64,000 nt of DNA from Alcanivorax nanhaiticus (GTDB lineage Bacteria > Pseudomonadota > Gammaproteobacteria > Pseudomonadales > Alcanivoracaceae), in contig NZ_ARXV01000006.1 of assembly GCF_000756665.1 (NCBI RefSeq), positions 212,802 through 276,801 of the forward strand. The letters run 5' to 3'. Each line of letters opens with the position of its first letter. Within the stretch, counting starts at the first letter, position 1. The notes under the pieces are model-generated. The model was given only the letters and a program-made list of their open reading frames with translations. It had not been told where the DNA came from and did no database searches. The translations under genes and the position numbers were made by a program. This document shows, one piece after another, positions 24,164-33,872 of this stretch.

Positions 24164-25108
24164 ATGAGAATTGGTCTGGTAGTGGATTCGGGCTGTGACC
24201 TGCCCAAAGATTTTATTGATGCCAACAACATCCTTGTCATGCCGGTTCCTATTCGCATCGGCAAGGAAATTTATGTGGACGACCGTGATCCCCAGCGGGC
24301 CAGGGAATTCTATTCCCGCCACGAAGTCGACAAAAATCATGACGCCGAGACAGCCCCGCCCAGCGTCGAGCAAATTCGCACCCTGTTTCTGGAAAAGGCT
24401 GCCAGCACCTTCGATTTTGCTTTGGTGCAAACGGTACCCAAAAGCCGCAGCCCCATTTTTGATAATGCCTCAGAAGCTGCACACAGCATCTTGTCCGATT
24501 ACAAGAAGTACCGGGCAGCTGCCGGCCTCGAAGGCCCGTTCCGTATTCGTGTCAGCGACAGCCAAACCCTGTTTGCCGGCCAGGGCGTCCTTGCGGCAGA
24601 AACGATCCGCTTGATCAACGAGGGAATGAAAGTAGGCGACATCCGTCAACGCATCAACGACCTGACACCCAGAACCACAGGCTATGCCGTGGTACCGGAC
24701 CTTTACTACGTTCACAAACGAGCTCGCAAAAAGGGCGACAAGAGCGTTGGTTTTATGGGCGCAATGATGGGAGCCGCACTGGATATCAAACCCATTCTCT
24801 GTGCACGCCAGGACCAGACCTTCCCGGTAGCGAAAGTTAGAGGATTTGAACAAGCGGTTGAAACCATGTTTCGCCATGCCTGCAAATGCATAGAGCAGGG
24901 ATTACTCGCACCTATTGTTTGTGTCAGCTATGCCGGCGATACCGATGCGGTCTATCAGATGCCGGGATTTGAAACCTTCAAGGCTTGCGCAGAAAAACAC
25001 GATATCGAATTGCTGGTCAGCCACATGGGACTCACTGGTGGCGTCAACATCGGCCCTGGCGCCATCAGCGTTGGCCTGATCTCTGATCAGGAAAAATTCA
25101 CCGGATAA
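24164..25108 (+). CDS. DegV family fatty-acid-binding protein
   Basis: 314 residues starting MRIGLVVDSGCDLPKDFI, the typical DegV opening in which a conserved Ser/Gly loop binds the fatty acid carboxylate. The RVSDSQTLFAGQGVLAAETIRLI segment (about residue 126) and the C-terminal ELLVSHMGLTGGVNIGPGAISVG match the family. Homologues bind fatty acids, in some bacteria as part of fatty acid kinase (FakB), though no FakA-like kinase is near. It lies 190 bp after pyk and looks like a separate unit ending at the hairpin at 25111. Confidence 0.85.
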   Translation: MRIGLVVDSGCDLPKDFIDANNILVMPVPIRIGKEIYVDDRDPQRAREFYSRHEVDKNHDAETAPPSVEQIRTLFLEKAASTFDFALVQTVPKSRSPIFDNASEAAHSILSDYKKYRAAAGLEGPFRIRVSDSQTLFAGQGVLAAETIRLINEGMKVGDIRQRINDLTPRTTGYAVVPDLYYVHKRARKKGDKSVGFMGAMMGAALDIKPILCARQDQTFPVAKVRGFEQAVETMFRHACKCIEQGLLAPIVCVSYAGDTDAVYQMPGFETFKACAEKHDIELLVSHMGLTGGVNIGPGAISVGLISDQEKFTG

Positions 25109-25110
25109 AA

Positions 25111-25135
25111 ACAGGCCCGGCATAGCCGGGCCTGT
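25111..25135. terminator. Terminator between convergent degV-like and barrel genes
   Basis: ACAGGCCCGG and CCGGGCCTGT form the stem. On the minus strand it is followed by TTTT, so it best serves the barrel gene, but it also lies 3 bp after the DegV stop. Confidence 0.75.
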
Positions 25136-25141
25136 TCGTCC

Positions 25142-26473
25142 TCAGAAGCTCTGACGTAGCCCCAGGAACCAGTTTTCACTATCGATCTCGATCTCGTTGC
25201 CACTGCCCTCAACCGAGAAGTCAGACATCTGGCTTTGGTAGCCCAGCGTAATGGCAGAACCATTACCAAAGGGACTGACTCCCACCTCCACACCAATGAT
25301 TTCCGGCTTGATCCGATAGCTGGTGGTGCCCAGATTGGTTGAGGTATGCGCGTTGTGGTAATAAATTTCTGCATCGACCATCGATACCGCCCCGCGCATA
25401 CCGACCCGGTAACCGGTGCCATCGCTGCGCAGACCTGCTTCCAGGAACGTCATCTGATCATGACTCACCTGCCCATAGACGCTGGCGGACAGATCCCCTT
25501 CCAGCAATGGCAGGTAAGCCCCCACCCCAACCGACAAACGATTATCGAGCAAAAGGTTATCGACCTCACCCTCATCAGACAGGTCATAGCTCACGTCCGA
25601 ATTTTCCGCCGCCAGGAAAACATGTTTCCAAGGAGACACTCGCCCTTTGATCAACCAGCCCGCTTCACTGTCAAAGTCACTGGAATCGCTGTCGCTGTCC
25701 AGCGTGACATCACCACTTACCAGATAACCGAAACCAATCTGGTTATAGCTCAAGGCGGACACCTTCCTGTCCTCTTTGCCTGCCTCGTTGTTGCCATCGA
25801 ACAGGTAACGCAGCCCAATCTGCGTCACCATCAGGTCACTGGTATCGTCATTGCCATCCGACTCCAGCTCCAACTCAGCCCAGTAACGCCCGAGGCTGAT
25901 CTGCACCCGATCATTCATGCGGTAAAAGATATCCACGCCGTATGCCTTGGGATTCAGATCCAGGCTTTCATTGGTATCCACATCCAGCTCGGTACTGGCA
26001 GCGCGATACCACACTTCGGTTTCCCAGCGATCATTGAGTGCCGTTCTTGCCCCCAACCCATAACCGAAGCCATTCCCAGCCAGGCCAAACACCCCGACCC
26101 GATCCAGACTCAACTCAGCCCAGAAGTCGGTTGTCACACCCGCCAACGTCAACGGGTAGTGTCCCCCCACGCCCACATGGGACCAGTCCTGTGCCTGCAC
26201 ATCCACGTATTCGCCGGGATCAATTGCCAGCCTGCCCGTGAGATTGTCCGCGCCAGCGCGGACAAAAACGTAATCACCAAATGCCGCAGCGCCTTCCAGC
26301 GCAACACCATCGAGGTACATCCGCTCGCCAGAAGAAATCCAGGGCATTCTTCCATCTACCGTGTAGCGAGCCTCTGCATAGTTCCAGCTGGGGGCCGCCG
26401 CCATGCTGGCACCTGTCCAGCCCAGAGTGGCAGCGGCAATGGCGAGGCGTAGTGGGGTTTGAGTCAATGACAT
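25142..26473 (-). CDS. Outer-membrane beta-barrel protein, unknown function
   Basis: 443 residues with a signal peptide (SMAAAPSW cleavage region, about residue 26) and a C-terminal Phe after LGLRQSF, the outer-membrane assembly signature. The chain is made of alternating strands with many Tyr, Gly and Asp residues and no cysteines. RVQISLGRYWAELELES and the later GFGYLVSGDVTLDSDSDS suggest two barrel-like halves joined around residue 240 by a charged stretch EAGKEDRKVS. I recognise no specific porin family. GGGAGAAG precedes the ATG. Function (channel, receptor or enzyme) is open. Confidence 0.7.
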   Translation of the reverse strand: MSLTQTPLRLAIAAATLGWTGASMAAAPSWNYAEARYTVDGRMPWISSGERMYLDGVALEGAAAFGDYVFVRAGADNLTGRLAIDPGEYVDVQAQDWSHVGVGGHYPLTLAGVTTDFWAELSLDRVGVFGLAGNGFGYGLGARTALNDRWETEVWYRAASTELDVDTNESLDLNPKAYGVDIFYRMNDRVQISLGRYWAELELESDGNDDTSDLMVTQIGLRYLFDGNNEAGKEDRKVSALSYNQIGFGYLVSGDVTLDSDSDSSDFDSEAGWLIKGRVSPWKHVFLAAENSDVSYDLSDEGEVDNLLLDNRLSVGVGAYLPLLEGDLSASVYGQVSHDQMTFLEAGLRSDGTGYRVGMRGAVSMVDAEIYYHNAHTSTNLGTTSYRIKPEIIGVEVGVSPFGNGSAITLGYQSQMSDFSVEGSGNEIEIDSENWFLGLRQSF

Positions 26474-26784
26474 CGTCTTCTCCCTGTAGGTCTTCAGGCT
26501 TCGTCATGAAGCAACAGTGATGTCTAGCAGTCGTTCCTGATCCTGAAACGGTTCAAACGCATTTTCATGCGCTCTTACTTTTTACATTTTTATGTCAGCT
26601 CAGCAAGCGGAGATGCACCAATTTGGGACAAGCCATCGAATTAGATGGGTAACAATTTCTGAAGCGCCCCGGCCATGCGGCTTTTCGGCAATTCCATCCT
26701 GCGCAGGGGCTGGCATAGTAACGACCCTGTGCCGCCTCATGAATGAAGTTCATCAGGCCAGCCCCCAGATCCAGAGGAGGAACC

Positions 26785-27003
26785 ATGTCTGATTCCATCA
26801 GTACCTTGAAAAGCAAAGGCCTGCCCGCCGAGGCAATGGCTTTTATCGAATCCCTGCCCGCAGACCAGGGCAGCCGCCTTGCCGACGCCGTACTGGCGGC
26901 GCTGGCGACCAAGGACACCCGCGTGGAAAAAGCGATGAACAATGCGCTGAACGTGGTACCCGGGCCGTTCCGTCGCCCGGTGAAGAAAATGCTGTTCGGT
27001 TAA
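26785..27003 (+). CDS. Small protein, unknown function
   Basis: 72 residues starting MSDSISTLKSKGLPAEAMAFI, with the strong ribosome site GAGGAGG; the open frame extends upstream to 26743 without a better start. It is helical, with no signal or membrane segment, and ends in a basic patch PFRRPVKKMLFG. No family is recognised. It lies 27 bp before the 384-residue gene and is very likely cotranscribed with it. The gap 26474-26784 upstream holds no other gene that I can support. Confidence 0.6.
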   Translation: MSDSISTLKSKGLPAEAMAFIESLPADQGSRLADAVLAALATKDTRVEKAMNNALNVVPGPFRRPVKKMLFG

Positions 27004-27030
27004 TACCGGAAACGTTACGGGAAGATTCAC

Positions 27031-28185
27031 ATGCATATCGAAACTCAAGCCGAACTGCTCAAACTCAGCCGCCTGCTGGAATGCGAAGAAAACGCGCTGG
27101 ATTTCCTTGATGGACAGGACCTAGGACAGCTCGCCGCCTTCCGCAACACGGTATCCGCATTTTTCTATGGTCAGCATCAGGACAGCTATCAGCGCCTCGC
27201 CGGCATCAGCAAACTGGTACCCACCGGTGCCAGCGCCAAGCTCGCCACCTCCGTACTGGGCTCTGTACTGGCCGCCGGTATTGCCTCCGAGCTCCCTGCT
27301 GAGCGTGCAATCAAACTGGCAGACAAGCTGCCGGATGATTTCCTGGCCAAGCTCTGCATCCATCTGGAGCCATCTCAATCCCGCGATCTGCTCAGCGCCA
27401 TGCCAGACAAAATCGTGGCACGGGTTGCCCAGACCCTGCTGAGCATGGACGAGCACATCACCCTCGCCCGCTTTGTCGCTGTGATCCAACCGTCAGCACT
27501 GCAGGCCATCACCGCCACCGTCAACAGTGGCGAAGCCATGGTGAAGATTGCCTTGTACCTGGAAGACAAGAGCAAGCTGGACACCTTGCTGGAACTGCTC
27601 AGTGAAGAGCAGCAGCGCGCAACGGTGAAAGCCGCCACCGAGCACGAACTGTGGCCGGCTGTGCTGTCCCTGAACGGACACGTGAACACCACCTTGCGTG
27701 GTCGCATGGGCAATATGGTGGCCGAGCAGGGCGACGCCGTACTCAGTCACCTGATTGAAGTGGCCAGTGAACAGCGCCTGTGGACCAACCTGCTACAAGC
27801 CGTCAACGCCATGGACAACCAGCACCAGCAAAACGTGGTGAATCTGGAAACGTTGCGGAAAGCGCCGGTCATGGAAAGTCTGATCAGCACGGTCGCTGAA
27901 GAAAACAGCTGGGATGAGCTGCTCGACTTGTTGCCGCTTCTGGACCAGGCGCACTTGGCTCCTGCTATCGAAGTACTGACAGGCTCCCAGGCCGCGACGC
28001 TGGCACAGGCACTGGAATCTGCCCATGACAGCAAATTGCTGGGCTTGTTTGGACACTTGCCGGACAGCGCCATCCCCACCATGGCCGCGGCTATCAAAGC
28101 CAACGCCGCCAGCCAATGGCAGGCGTTTGCAGATCGCAATGCTGATGCCCATGAGATCGAAGCGCTGAAAACGGCCCTGAACTAA
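27031..28185 (+). CDS. Alpha-helical repeat protein, unknown function
   Basis: 384 residues, almost entirely helical, with no signal peptide or membrane segment. A loose repeat of about 35-40 residues recurs, built on L-P-D-D-F-L-A-K-L-like and M-P-D-K-I-V-A-R-V-like helices (about residues 105-145), then FGHLPDSAIPTMAAAI near the C-terminus. This resembles MgtE-N/FliG-type helical superhelices, but no magnesium channel part exists. It could be a cytosolic scaffold. Its only partner in context is the 72-residue gene 27 bp upstream. I do not recognise the family. Confidence 0.6.
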   Translation: MHIETQAELLKLSRLLECEENALDFLDGQDLGQLAAFRNTVSAFFYGQHQDSYQRLAGISKLVPTGASAKLATSVLGSVLAAGIASELPAERAIKLADKLPDDFLAKLCIHLEPSQSRDLLSAMPDKIVARVAQTLLSMDEHITLARFVAVIQPSALQAITATVNSGEAMVKIALYLEDKSKLDTLLELLSEEQQRATVKAATEHELWPAVLSLNGHVNTTLRGRMGNMVAEQGDAVLSHLIEVASEQRLWTNLLQAVNAMDNQHQQNVVNLETLRKAPVMESLISTVAEENSWDELLDLLPLLDQAHLAPAIEVLTGSQAATLAQALESAHDSKLLGLFGHLPDSAIPTMAAAIKANAASQWQAFADRNADAHEIEALKTALN

Positions 28186-28251
28186 GCGACCGTCTTCTTC
28201 AGCAAGCCAAATTTCCCGGTGCCGGGAGAAGCGGTTTGCTGGAGAGGGCTG

Positions 28252-28418
28252 GCGAGTTTCGAGTTTCGAGTTTCCAGTTTCGAGTTTCGAGTTTCCAGTT
28301 TCGAGTTTCGAGTTTCGAGTGTCGAGTTTCGAGTTTCGAAGAGAAAAACCTGGTAGCTCCAAACGCACAAGGTTTTTACGGTTCTGATTTTCGCGCTTCG
28401 CAACTCGCAACTCGTTAC
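28252..28418. repeat. Family A element with 12 degenerate heptads
   Basis: The left arm is 12 tandem 7-bp units from 28254 to 28337: nine GAGTTTC, two CAGTTTC (units 4 and 7) and one GAGTGTC (unit 10). The right arm 28389-28418 is the inverted set (gcgcttcgcaactcgcaact). It is intermediate between ordinary 4-unit arms and the 43-unit array at 22063. It occupies the gap between the helical-repeat gene and the GFA-like gene. Confidence 0.85.
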
Positions 28419-28436
28419 TTTCTACTATCCCTGAAC

Positions 28437-28838
28437 TTATACCGGACGCCCTTCCTGATACTGAGGAAGATCATCATTGATCTGCCACCAGTTACAGGCA
28501 GACGCCACAAAGAAATGAAACGCAGGGCGCGTCTTCAATGGCTCGTTCAGCAGCCCCGCTCTGATTCGTACGACACCAGGCAACGCCTCCAGACAGCTGT
28601 ACAACGGTGAGCCACACTCGCGACAAAACACCCGTTGCTTCCCCGGCGTGGACTCAAAGGATTTCAACAAGTCCTCACCTCTAAGCCAACGCAACTTGTC
28701 CGTACTGACAGGAATATTGGTCACCAGCGCGGTGCCCTGAGCCTTGCGACACTGCTGACAATGACAAACCTGAATGGGCTCCAGTTCACCGGCAATTTCA
28801 AATGCCACTCCATCACACAAACAGCTTCCCGTGTACAT
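28437..28838 (-). CDS. GFA/CENP-V family zinc protein
   Basis: 133 residues starting MYTGSCLCDGVAFEI, with AAGGAGG before the ATG at 28836-28838; upstream in-frame codons are unlikely. Zinc ligands of the GFA fold are visible: SCLC (Cys6, Cys8), VCHCQQCRKAQG (about residue 25-36) and VFCRECGSPLYS (about residue 71-82). The family includes the protein named glutathione-dependent formaldehyde-activating enzyme, whose catalytic role is doubtful. It lies in the neighbourhood of the formaldehyde genes frmA and fghA, separated by the LysR gene, which is suggestive only. Confidence 0.82.
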   Translation of the reverse strand: MYTGSCLCDGVAFEIAGELEPIQVCHCQQCRKAQGTALVTNIPVSTDKLRWLRGEDLLKSFESTPGKQRVFCRECGSPLYSCLEALPGVVRIRAGLLNEPLKTRPAFHFFVASACNWWQINDDLPQYQEGRPV

Positions 28839-28904
28839 ATTTCCTCCTTGAAAGACATCATGACATTGGGGGGGGAGAACAGGATGTAGCCGCAAGAGCT
28901 TGCA

Positions 28905-29068
28905 TGCAAGCGATCCGAGCCTAAGCGAGGCAAGGACTCCAGAAGCGAGTTACGAGTTTCGAAAACCCAAGACAGGCAGTCAGATGTGAGGCCAGGGGTG
29001 TTTCCCTTTCGAAACTCGCTTCTCGCAACTCGAAACTGATTTCCTCGCTTAGGCTCGGATCGCTTGCA
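28905..29068. repeat. Composite element: 26-bp perfect inverted repeat enclosing a family A element
   Basis: Bases 28905-28930 and 29043-29068 are perfect reverse complements (26/26; CGATCCGAGCCTAAGCGAGG and its inverse). Between them lies a complete family A element (28944-29037) with arms gaagcgagttacgagtttcg and cgaaactcgcttctcgcaac. Single halves of the outer arm also occur at 9975-9996 and 31478-31505, each just outside a family A element. Confidence 0.85.
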
Positions 29069-29177
29069 GCCCCTCCAGTATTTTTTCCGCACTTCCCGGT
29101 TGCTTACACCATCGAGCGCACCCAAATTCCGGGCGCGGCCTCCTGCGACCAAGTGCCCACAACGCCCTGTCACGCCG

Positions 29178-29208
29178 CTATTAACTATTCACTGATAACT
29201 ATTAATTG
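29178..29208. repeat. Heptad array, family B (4 units)
   Basis: Words tattaac, tattcac, tgataac, tattaat in tandem, ending 5 bp before the stop of the LysR gene. No inverted partner is seen. Confidence 0.65.
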
Positions 29209-29212
29209 CTCT

Positions 29213-30085
29213 TCAGCGCTTCATGTTTTCCACCAGAAAATCCACAAACTGTCGCACTTTGGGAGACAAGTGCCGGTGGCGGGGATACACCACCCAGACA
29301 GCAGTATGAGTACAGGCATACTGGTCCAGCACCGAGATCAGAGCGCCGCTTTCCAGATCCTCTTCCACGTAATAGTCCGGCAGCTGCACCAACCCCAGCC
29401 CCTTCCGGGCAGCGTCCAACAGTGCCATGCCCGAATTGCCTTTCCAGTTGCCCTGAACCTTCCACTGACGATGCTGCCCCTCAACATCCAACGGCCAGTT
29501 CTCTGCAGAACCCAGCAGACAGTTGTGCTGACCCAACTCCCCCAGTGTGTGGGGCCGGGCATGCTGCTGGAAGTACGCTGCCGATCCAACAATGTACTCC
29601 CGCCGGGCACACAGTTTGCGGGCAATCAGGGAGGAATCCGGCAAGGCTCCGGTGCGTATCGCCACATCAAAGCCTTCGTCGACGATATCTACCCGCCGAT
29701 TGGTGAAATCCAGCTGCACCGACAATTGCGGATGCTGGGTCATGAAGTCATTCACCAGGGGAGCAATGAAACGCTCACCGAAGGTGGTGGCACAGGTGAG
29801 CCGCAACACACCCGTGGGTTGCTGCTGGAAATCACTGATGGCGGTGAGCGCTTCCTGAAAGCCGTCGAACAGCTGGCCGCAATGCTCGAAGTACACCTGC
29901 CCGGCATCAGTGAGGGTCAACCGGCGGGTGGTGCGGTAGAGCAATTGGGTACCCAGCTGGGTTTCAAGCCGCGCCACCAGCCTGCTCACATGGGAGCTGG
30001 ACACCCCCAGATGGCGGGCTGCATCGGCAAAGGAGCCACGGCGAACCACTTCCACAAAGGCTTCGATGCGATCCCAATGCTGCAT
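29213..30085 (-). CDS. LysR family transcriptional regulator
   Basis: 290 residues. Residues 1-60 form the LysR winged helix (DRIEAFVEVVRRGSFADAARHLGVSSSHVSRLVARLE); the rest is the two-lobed effector domain with LRLTCATTFGERFIAPLV and the hinge segment near residue 162. AGGAG precedes the ATG. It is divergent from frmA with 139 bp between, so frmA is its most likely target. A candidate binding site is described at 30126-30145. The inducer is not evident from sequence; formaldehyde or a thiol adduct would fit the context. Confidence 0.88.
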   Translation of the reverse strand: MQHWDRIEAFVEVVRRGSFADAARHLGVSSSHVSRLVARLETQLGTQLLYRTTRRLTLTDAGQVYFEHCGQLFDGFQEALTAISDFQQQPTGVLRLTCATTFGERFIAPLVNDFMTQHPQLSVQLDFTNRRVDIVDEGFDVAIRTGALPDSSLIARKLCARREYIVGSAAYFQQHARPHTLGELGQHNCLLGSAENWPLDVEGQHRQWKVQGNWKGNSGMALLDAARKGLGLVQLPDYYVEEDLESGALISVLDQYACTHTAVWVVYPRHRHLSPKVRQFVDFLVENMKR

Positions 30086-30125
30086 GGGGGGCTCCTGTTT
30101 TGGTCTCCATTATTGCTGAGGAGCA

Positions 30126-30145
30126 ACAATCAATTGCCATATTGT
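30126..30145. promoter_or_regulatory. Candidate LysR binding site upstream of frmA
   Basis: ACAAT (30126-30130) and ATTGT (30141-30145) are inverted around 10 bases and contain the T-N11-A core typical of LysR sites. An additional small palindrome, TTGCTgaggAGCAA, lies at 30113-30126. Both are in the LysR-frmA gap. Confidence 0.5.
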
Positions 30146-30179
30146 GCCTTATCCCCGGATTACTGTCTGCGTATAGTGA

Positions 30180-31334
<1,155 letters not shown>

Positions 31335-31386
31335 TTTTCACTGTGGGAGCCAGCCTGTTGGCAGGTCATTGTTGTAGAGGGTAAGG

Positions 31387-31505
31387 CGAGTAACGAGTTT
31401 CGAGTTGCGAAAGGCAGCACCTGGCGCGAGCCGGCTTTTGACCTTCGAAACTCGCTTCTCGCAACTCGAAGCTCTCCCCTCGCCCAGGCTCGGATCGCTT
31501 GCAGG
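31387..31505. repeat. Family A element with half of the outer arm
   Basis: The left arm 31387-31412 reads cgagtaacgagtttcgagtt into CGAAAGG; the right arm 31444-31470 is the inverted set. CCTCGCCCAGGCTCGGATCG follows at 31478-31497, the half-arm seen in full at 28905-29068. It lies between frmA and fghA. A REP-like GTGGGAGC motif is at 31345. Confidence 0.78.
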
Positions 31506-31560
31506 CATACCCTGACGAGCACAGAGAGCTCCCACAGCAGCTTTGTAGAAGGGTAGCTCC

Positions 31561-32400
31561 ATGGATATCGAATTGTTATCCGCCACCAAGTCCTTTGGTG
31601 GCTGGCTGAAACGTTACAAGCATCGCAGCAAGGTTCTGAACTGCGAGATGATCTTTGCCATCTATCTGCCGCCGGCAGCGGAAGAGCAGAAGGTGCCTCT
31701 GCTGTGGTGGCTGTCTGGTCTCACCTGCACGGATGAAAACTTCATGCAGAAAGCGGGGGCGCAGCGTATGGCGGCGGAACTGGGCATGGCGATCGTCTGC
31801 CCGGACACCAGCCCCCGTGGCACGGAGCTGCCCGGTGAGCACGACAGCTACGACTTCGGTTCCGGCGCCGGCTTCTATGTGAATGCCACCCGCTCCCCCT
31901 GGAGCCAGCACTATCGCATGTACGATTACGTCACCAGTGAACTGCCGGCGCTGATTAACCAGCACTTCCCCTTGAATGGCAAGGAATCCATCAGCGGCCA
32001 TTCCATGGGCGGCCATGGCGCACTGATCTGCGCGCTGAAAAACCCCGGCCGCTATCGTTCCGTATCGGCGTTCGCCCCGATCACCCACCCGGGCCAGTGC
32101 CCCTGGGGTGAAAAAGCTTTTAGCGGTTATCTGGGCGAGGATCGTGAGACCTGGAAAGCGTGGGACAGCTGTGAACTGATTCGCCAGAATGGCAGCGAGC
32201 TGCCGTTACTGGTCGATCAAGGTGAAGCCGATAACTTTTATACCGATGGGCAGTTATTGCCGGAAGACTTGCTGGCCGCCTGCCAGGAAGCCGGGGTAGA
32301 ACTGAACCTGCGCATGCAGCCCGGTTACGACCACTCCTACTTCTTCATCGCCAGCTTTATTGATGAGCATCTGAAGTATCACGCCGAGAAGTTGAAGTAG
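31561..32400 (+). CDS. fghA: S-formylglutathione hydrolase
   Basis: 279 residues, the esterase D family. It hydrolyses S-formylglutathione to formate and glutathione, the step after FrmA. The nucleophile is in ISGHSMGGHGALI (about residue 145-157), the oxyanion segment is WWLSGLTCTDENF, the acid lies in LLVDQGEADNF and the base in PGYDHSYFFI. The start MDIELLSATKSFGGWLKRYK is typical. The ribosome site is weak. A family A element follows the stop, and the DUF6285 gene converges on it. Confidence 0.95.
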   Translation: MDIELLSATKSFGGWLKRYKHRSKVLNCEMIFAIYLPPAAEEQKVPLLWWLSGLTCTDENFMQKAGAQRMAAELGMAIVCPDTSPRGTELPGEHDSYDFGSGAGFYVNATRSPWSQHYRMYDYVTSELPALINQHFPLNGKESISGHSMGGHGALICALKNPGRYRSVSAFAPITHPGQCPWGEKAFSGYLGEDRETWKAWDSCELIRQNGSELPLLVDQGEADNFYTDGQLLPEDLLAACQEAGVELNLRMQPGYDHSYFFIASFIDEHLKYHAEKLK

Positions 32401-32423
32401 GGGGTAAGGCAAGGATTCCAGAA

Positions 32424-32520
32424 GCGAGTATCGAGTTACGAGTTTCGAAAACCTAAAACCGGTGGCCAGGCACCAGGCTTCGGATTTTGACTTTCGAAAC
32501 TCGTCTCTCGCAACTCGGAA
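32424..32520. repeat. Heptad inverted-repeat element, family A
   Basis: The left arm is gcgagtatcgagttacgagt followed by TTCGAAAACC; the right arm 32492-32520 is the inverted set. The left flank AAGGATTCCAGAAG resembles that at 28932 (AAGGACTCCAGAAG), extending the homology beyond the heptads. It ends 4 bp before the stop of the convergent DUF6285 gene. Confidence 0.8.
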
Positions 32521-32524
32521 CTGA

Positions 32525-32872
32525 TTACTTCCTGTACCGCGGACTGTCTATTGCCAGTTTTTCCTTCGCCAGGGGCAGCCACAGCTCAATGATCAGCGGC
32601 AGCATGTCGCTGATATCGTCTTCAGCAAAGCAACGGCAAATTTCCTCCAGATCATTTTCCGGCAGACCCAATAGCGCGGCGGTAGAAATACAGCGGGATC
32701 GCTCACCACGAGCAAAGGCCTCGCCAAGCAGCGCCTCGCGCTCATGCAAGGCATCCAGGTGGGCGATAATTTTCTGGTAATAGCCATCCACTTTGGCATC
32801 CGGGTCCGGCTTGTTGCGGTATTTGCGGATAGCAGACATGAGCTCGTCAGCAGTGGGGCGATTAATCGGCAT
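32525..32872 (-). CDS. DUF6285 family protein
   Basis: 115 residues starting MPINRPTADELMSAIRKYRN. It is helical, with an acidic C-terminus and no signal or membrane segment. Length, sequence and location behind an APH-type phosphotransferase fit DUF6285. The start overlaps the end of the phosphotransferase gene by 11 bp, which points to coupled translation. Homologues of this trio occur in actinobacteria and gammaproteobacteria near lipid or acyl-CoA genes (recalled, not checked). No reaction can be inferred. Confidence 0.72.
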   Translation of the reverse strand: MPINRPTADELMSAIRKYRNKPDPDAKVDGYYQKIIAHLDALHEREALLGEAFARGERSRCISTAALLGLPENDLEEICRCFAEDDISDMLPLIIELWLPLAKEKLAIDSPRYRK

Positions 32873-33872
32873 GATTCAGCTCCAGCAATTCCTGCAGACA
32901 CACCAGCATGTCGTATTCGGTTTCTGCAACGCGCCGACCGATGGCGGCTCGCTCCAGTGACGGCACATGGCCACGCAGATAACTGTAGGCCTGGTACTGA
33001 CAGATCACGCCCCATTTGAAGGTGCCGAGCAGCTCCCAGTAACGGACGCGGGCCTCGTCCACCGCCTGACCTGTTGCAGCCTCATAAGCGGCATACAGCT
33101 GCTGGCGCTGGGCAATGCCACTCACCGGATTATCTCGACGGCCAAAGCGCCAGGCATTCACACACAACCAGCCCAGATCCTCCATGGGATCGCCCAGATG
33201 AGTGAGCTCCCAATCCAGCACCCCACTGAGTCCCTGCTCCGAGATCAGAAAGTTACCCAGCCGAAAGTCCCCATGCACCAGTGCCGGTGTTCGTGTCTGC
33301 GGGGCATGCTTTTTCAACCAGCCATAGACGAGTGAAAATACCGGCAGTGATTCGCCATAATCCAGATGCATGGCATAAAGCATTTCTACCTGAAAGGCGG
33401 CATCCTGCAGCGGCAAACCTTCGAGATTATCCAACGGGGTTCGATGGATCGCGGCCAGTGCACTGGCGACATCCTCGCAGAACCGCTCGCGGGCGTCGGC
33501 ATAACCATCATCCTTGAGTAGCAACGGCGGCAGCGATTCCCCCGGCAACGCCGCCATCAGGTAGCCTTCACCCAGGCCTTCATCGCCATACAGAATGGTC
33601 ACCACCCTGGCCACCGGACAATCTGCTTCCTCAGCGGCCTGTTGCGCCAGTGCCTCCCAGCGCTTGCCCGGAGCCATACCAAGGTTTTCTGCACCCGCAT
33701 CCAAACGCAGGATCCACTGCTGCGGTCCATCGCAATTCGCTTCCAGCCACCAGGTATCGGCAGAGGCACCGGCGGTAAGCCGTCGGCATACCAGCACCTC
33801 ACAGGGCTGCTGCAACCGTTGCTGCAACAGGGCCGGCAGCGTAGCGAGAATCTGTTCTGCAGAGACCGCCAT
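32862..33872 (-). CDS. APH-type phosphotransferase family protein
   Basis: 336 residues of the aminoglycoside phosphotransferase/choline kinase-like fold. The catalytic loop LVHGDFRLGNFLISEQG (about residue 199) has the HxDxxxxN core, and GVLDWELTHLGDPMEDLGWL (about residue 217) holds the metal-binding Asp. The substrate is unlikely to be an aminoglycoside; these are commonly found with acyl-CoA dehydrogenase-like or lipid genes. It overlaps the DUF7064 gene upstream by one base (TGATG) and the DUF6285 gene downstream by 11 bp, so the three form one tightly coupled operon. Confidence 0.8.
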   Translation of the reverse strand: MAVSAEQILATLPALLQQRLQQPCEVLVCRRLTAGASADTWWLEANCDGPQQWILRLDAGAENLGMAPGKRWEALAQQAAEEADCPVARVVTILYGDEGLGEGYLMAALPGESLPPLLLKDDGYADARERFCEDVASALAAIHRTPLDNLEGLPLQDAAFQVEMLYAMHLDYGESLPVFSLVYGWLKKHAPQTRTPALVHGDFRLGNFLISEQGLSGVLDWELTHLGDPMEDLGWLCVNAWRFGRRDNPVSGIAQRQQLYAAYEAATGQAVDEARVRYWELLGTFKWGVICQYQAYSYLRGHVPSLERAAIGRRVAETEYDMLVCLQELLELNHAD

